A model generated the notes under the pieces. That model worked only from the letters and a program-made list of their open reading frames with translations. It did not search any database and was not told where the DNA came from. A stretch of 64,000 bases of DNA, taken from Lachnospiraceae bacterium (GTDB lineage: Bacteria > Bacillota > Clostridia > Lachnospirales > Lachnospiraceae). Location: positions 2,852,001 through 2,916,000 of the forward strand of contig AP025576.1 of the NCBI GenBank assembly GCA_022845955.1, written 5' to 3'. Position numbers and translations under genes: made by a program. Of the stretch, positions 61,336 through 64,000 are shown in pieces. The stretch's first letter is position 1. Every line of letters begins with the position of its first letter.

Positions 61336-62259
61336 ATGGCAAAAGAAAACGATAATAATTTAGAAAAGAAGGCAATATCCGAAAATATATTAAAAGGCTG
61401 GGGCATAACCGGAGAAGCAGAACAGATTTATAATACGACCTGGCGTATAGAAGACAAATACGTTCTGAAACGTTATGAGGATCTGGATACACTGAAAAAA
61501 AACGGACAAATCCTTACTGTCCTTCATGAAATGGGAATCCCTGCTGCTGAGATTATCCCTGCAAATTCCGGGGAGCTTTATGTGGGCCGGGACAGCCGGT
61601 ATTATATGCTGACCAAAAAGCTGCCTGGGAATAAGGAAACCGATATAAGGCAGGAAGGCATGGCTGAGAAAATGGGAGAAATCCTTGGACGCCTGCATCT
61701 GGCCTTTCAAAAGTGCGAAGATCGGCTGGTGTTTTGCGACAACAGCCTTCTTGATGAAATGAACGGCTGGGTTGCCGAGAGTCTGTTACGGGAAAAGTGG
61801 ATGGAAGAGGGGCGCTTCCGCAGGGCCGTCAGCCATTTACAGGAGGAATACGAAGCATTGCCCAGGCAATTGATACACAGAGATGTTCATTTCGGTAATT
61901 TTTTATTTGATCAGGGAGAATTTTCCGGATATATTGATTTTGACCTGAGTCAGAAAAATATCCGTATTTTCGATATCTGTTATTTCCTCACAGGTCTGTT
62001 GTCTTCACAAATTGACAGCGGCGTGAATACGGAAGAATGGTTTCGGATTGTGCGGGAGGTGGCAGCAGGTTATGAGAAGCAAATCCCGTTACTGCCGGAA
62101 GAAAAAAGAGCCATACCTTATGTAATGGAAAATATTGAACTGCTTTTTGCCGCTTATTTCAGCCGGCCGGAACAAGCCGTTTACAGGGAAAACGCACTTA
62201 TGCTGTTTGATTTTGTGAACAGACATGAATCACGGCTTCATAAGCTGTTGGAAGAGTAA
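61336..62259 (+). CDS. APH/choline-kinase-family phosphotransferase
   Basis: 307 residues from the ATG at 61336. YVLKRYEDLDTLKKNGQILT holds the ATP-binding Lys; QLIHRDVHFGNFLFDQG has the catalytic Asp and SGYIDFDLSQKNIRIFDICY the metal Asp. The order and length fit small-molecule kinases (homoserine, choline, aminoglycoside), and the substrate is unknown. It starts an operon with the next two genes. Confidence 0.82.
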   Translation: MAKENDNNLEKKAISENILKGWGITGEAEQIYNTTWRIEDKYVLKRYEDLDTLKKNGQILTVLHEMGIPAAEIIPANSGELYVGRDSRYYMLTKKLPGNKETDIRQEGMAEKMGEILGRLHLAFQKCEDRLVFCDNSLLDEMNGWVAESLLREKWMEEGRFRRAVSHLQEEYEALPRQLIHRDVHFGNFLFDQGEFSGYIDFDLSQKNIRIFDICYFLTGLLSSQIDSGVNTEEWFRIVREVAAGYEKQIPLLPEEKRAIPYVMENIELLFAAYFSRPEQAVYRENALMLFDFVNRHESRLHKLLEE

Positions 62260-62276
62260 ATGGTGGGGGAAATAAG

Positions 62277-63128
62277 ATGCTGGGATTATTGGAAAAGAAA
62301 AATATTCTTGTAAGAGAGACTGCTGGAATGGAAGAGGTGGAAGCTATCGGACAGACCGGGGAACCAGATGCGGTTCCGGTACCTGGGTTCGGAGATTTTG
62401 ATTTGTTTGTATTATGCAGCAGGATTCCTTCCAGAGAAGAAAGAATCAGCTGTTATAACAGGCAAAGCGCCCTTTTTACAAAGCTGGATATGGAAGTATG
62501 CAAAGATGATATCCATTGGGGGACAGGTGATATTTTGCTGGTCGATGGTGTGGAAACCATGTTCATGTATTTTCTTACAGAAGATATGAAGGATTACATA
62601 GATTCTGTTATTAGCGGCAGAAGAATAGCACCGGAAGGAGAATTTTACCCCTTGGGAAGGCTTGCCACTATGAGCAGCATAAACATCTTAGTGGATAAAA
62701 CCGGTATATTGGAAGAGATAAAAACAAGCCTCGGGGAGTATCCGGAACCATTAAGGGAAGCTGTTTTGAATGCCAGTTTCCCCTGGATCTGGAACGAAGA
62801 GAATGTTGGGCGCGCTGTCCTGCGAAAGGATATTGTGTTTAATCACCACGTTTTCCAACATTCAATGGACTGCTTCCTGCAGACTCTTTATGCGCTGAAC
62901 AGAACTTATTTCCCGGGATGGAAACGGACGGAGCAGTATGTTAATTCCTTTTCTTTTAAACCCCGGGACTGCTACTGCAGGATGACAAAGGCAATTTCCC
63001 TTTCCGCCTGCTCCGAAACGATTGATGAATTCTATCGGATATGGCGGGAACTGGTGGAGGAATTGCAGGAAATTGTGAAGGCGGAAGATAGTGCAGGTAA
63101 CGGCGTGTCAAGAAAGGAGGAACTATGA
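62277..63128 (+). CDS. Nucleotidyltransferase-like protein (DUF4037-type region)
   Basis: 283 residues. GFGDFDLFVLC near 37-47 could be a degenerate nucleotidyltransferase G-x-x-D-x-D motif, followed by helical domains (FNHHVFQHSMDCFLQTLYAL). Similar proteins pair with APH-type kinases. It overlaps the next gene by four bases. The catalytic claim is weak. Confidence 0.5.
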   Translation: MLGLLEKKNILVRETAGMEEVEAIGQTGEPDAVPVPGFGDFDLFVLCSRIPSREERISCYNRQSALFTKLDMEVCKDDIHWGTGDILLVDGVETMFMYFLTEDMKDYIDSVISGRRIAPEGEFYPLGRLATMSSINILVDKTGILEEIKTSLGEYPEPLREAVLNASFPWIWNEENVGRAVLRKDIVFNHHVFQHSMDCFLQTLYALNRTYFPGWKRTEQYVNSFSFKPRDCYCRMTKAISLSACSETIDEFYRIWRELVEELQEIVKAEDSAGNGVSRKEEL

Positions 63129-64000
63129 AATTAAACAATTCTTCCTTTTTAAGAGCAAAAGAATTTATATATAAACATGGAAGAAAAATTGATATAGCAT
63201 GGTTTGAGTATCACTTCATTCACCATTCCACGGAAGTGTTTATGAAGAGCTTGGAAGGGTACCAATATGAAAATGGAGGATTTGGGGGACTTGTTACAGA
63301 ATTTGAATATACAGGTCCCTGTTTAAAAAGTACGGAACATGCTTTTCGTTACATATTTGGTTTAAAAGAAAGGCCAGATGCAGGAAATCCGACCATACAG
63401 AAAATGATGAAATATATATTGGAAAGATATCAGCCAGAACTAGGTTGCTGGGGAAATTTACTTGTACCTGAGGTAAATGAAGCGCTACATGTCTGGTGGT
63501 GGGAATATAAGAATATAGAAATTTATTATAAAGATTTTGATAGTCAGGTAAAAAGCTATAATCCGAATGGACAGGCGGCATTAGCAGCATTTGTGGCATT
63601 ATACAGTGAACTGCTCTCTCAAAAAAAATATAAGGAAATAATAAGTTGCCCTGTGGAAAAGGTGCTCAGATATTTTGATAAAGAATCTCCTTTCTACTGT
63701 GAGGTGTCTTCGGATCCCTCCTATGAAGCTGACTACATGGTGCCGTATAATATCAAATGTTATCAGCAATTCGTAAATTGTTTACAAGCAGATAGTAACA
63801 TTTACAGGGACGATGCTTTAGTAGAAAGATTAAAGCAAATATTAAGCAGGGAACCGACAGCATGTATGGAATTAGAAGAAACTGCCTGGGCAGATGGATA
63901 TCATGAGACACCATGTGACATAGTAACGGATCCTGACAGTTTTTTGTATCCATTTGTTAAGACGGAAGTAGATGGGGCACTGGATTATTTAATCCGCCGC
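63125..64000 (+). CDS. Partial: alpha/alpha-toroid-like protein running off the window
   Basis: 292 codons without a stop before the window ends, starting MKLNNSSFLRAKEFIYKHGR. SLEGYQYENGGFGGLVTEFE and the later NPNGQAALAAFVALYSELL have the look of helical toroid repeats (prenyltransferase/squalene-cyclase-like). AAGGAGG and an ATGA overlap with the previous gene show operon coupling. The function is not known. It is AT-richer than its neighbours. Confidence 0.6.
   Translation, partial: MKLNNSSFLRAKEFIYKHGRKIDIAWFEYHFIHHSTEVFMKSLEGYQYENGGFGGLVTEFEYTGPCLKSTEHAFRYIFGLKERPDAGNPTIQKMMKYILERYQPELGCWGNLLVPEVNEALHVWWWEYKNIEIYYKDFDSQVKSYNPNGQAALAAFVALYSELLSQKKYKEIISCPVEKVLRYFDKESPFYCEVSSDPSYEADYMVPYNIKCYQQFVNCLQADSNIYRDDALVERLKQILSREPTACMELEETAWADGYHETPCDIVTDPDSFLYPFVKTEVDGALDYLIRR

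Noticed and set aside
1..64000. tRNA, rRNA and CRISPR arrays
   Set aside because: None was recognised by reading; a tRNA scan would be needed to exclude a tRNA fully.

Overview
The window looks like a chromosome segment of a gut Clostridia (Lachnospiraceae-type) bacterium. It joins a GC-rich conjugative element to an AT-richer host chromosome that carries a phage-tail cluster. The taxon is inferred from gene style and from the Tn4451/Tn1549-type mobile genes, not from a marker gene. I saw no rRNA, tRNA or CRISPR array.

Region 1 (1 to about 25,216) is the right part of a Tn1549/Tn916-family integrative conjugative element (ICE). At 1-2398 a nested Tn4451-like element, with TnpW and a TnpX-type large serine recombinase, has cut the ICE maff2 gene; only the maff2 3' end remains. 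The ICE then runs through a type IV secretion block (VirB6-like, PrgI, VirB4), a DNA methyltransferase, a CHAP peptidoglycan hydrolase, TopB, an ArdA-ArdC-YodL fusion, small accessory genes, and MobC plus relaxase on the minus strand. A ~100-bp oriT-like sequence occurs twice, in opposite orientation, about 6.9 kb apart. The cargo is a cysteine-rich KTR protein and a Cfr/RlmN-family radical-SAM 23S rRNA methyltransferase. They follow a near-consensus promoter, a leader peptide MLHSMRIR (the Arg-x-Arg type known to stall ribosomes with macrolides) and an intrinsic terminator, which is an attenuator layout. Sigma factor, HTH, Xis and Int genes close the element. The ICE has inserted into a PHP-family (histidinol-phosphatase-like) gene, whose 3' end is left at 25,217-25,465.

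Region 2 (25.6-31.1 kb) is host chromosome: argJ, a truncated S66 peptidase, an ASCH-amidase fusion, an XRE regulator overlapping a peptide deformylase, and a GNAT acetyltransferase.

Region 3 (31.1-55.4 kb) is the most unusual. A minus-strand siphophage-type tail and lysis cassette (tail tube, tape measure, tip and fibre proteins, holin-like protein, NlpC/P60-GH25-SH3 endolysin) has no capsid, portal, terminase or integrase. It is preceded by a ~934-residue protein that I read as a double-psi beta-barrel RNA polymerase of the YonO/QDE-1/crAss-phage type (RxP...DxDxD motif). Divergent to that is a sigma factor fused to a DUF262 (ParB/GmrSD-like) domain. It lies behind a perfect-spacing promoter overlapped by two LexA boxes. 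My model is an SOS-inducible, headless tail particle (F-type tailocin or domesticated prophage) with its own sigma factor and RNA polymerase.

Region 4 (55.4-64 kb) is host accessory chromosome: a HAD-like/APH fusion, GNAT, DUF3795, an orphan PD-(D/E)XK restriction-type nuclease, Nudix, a two-domain multicopper oxidase, a second APH-like kinase, a nucleotidyltransferase-like protein and a toroid-like protein that runs off the window.
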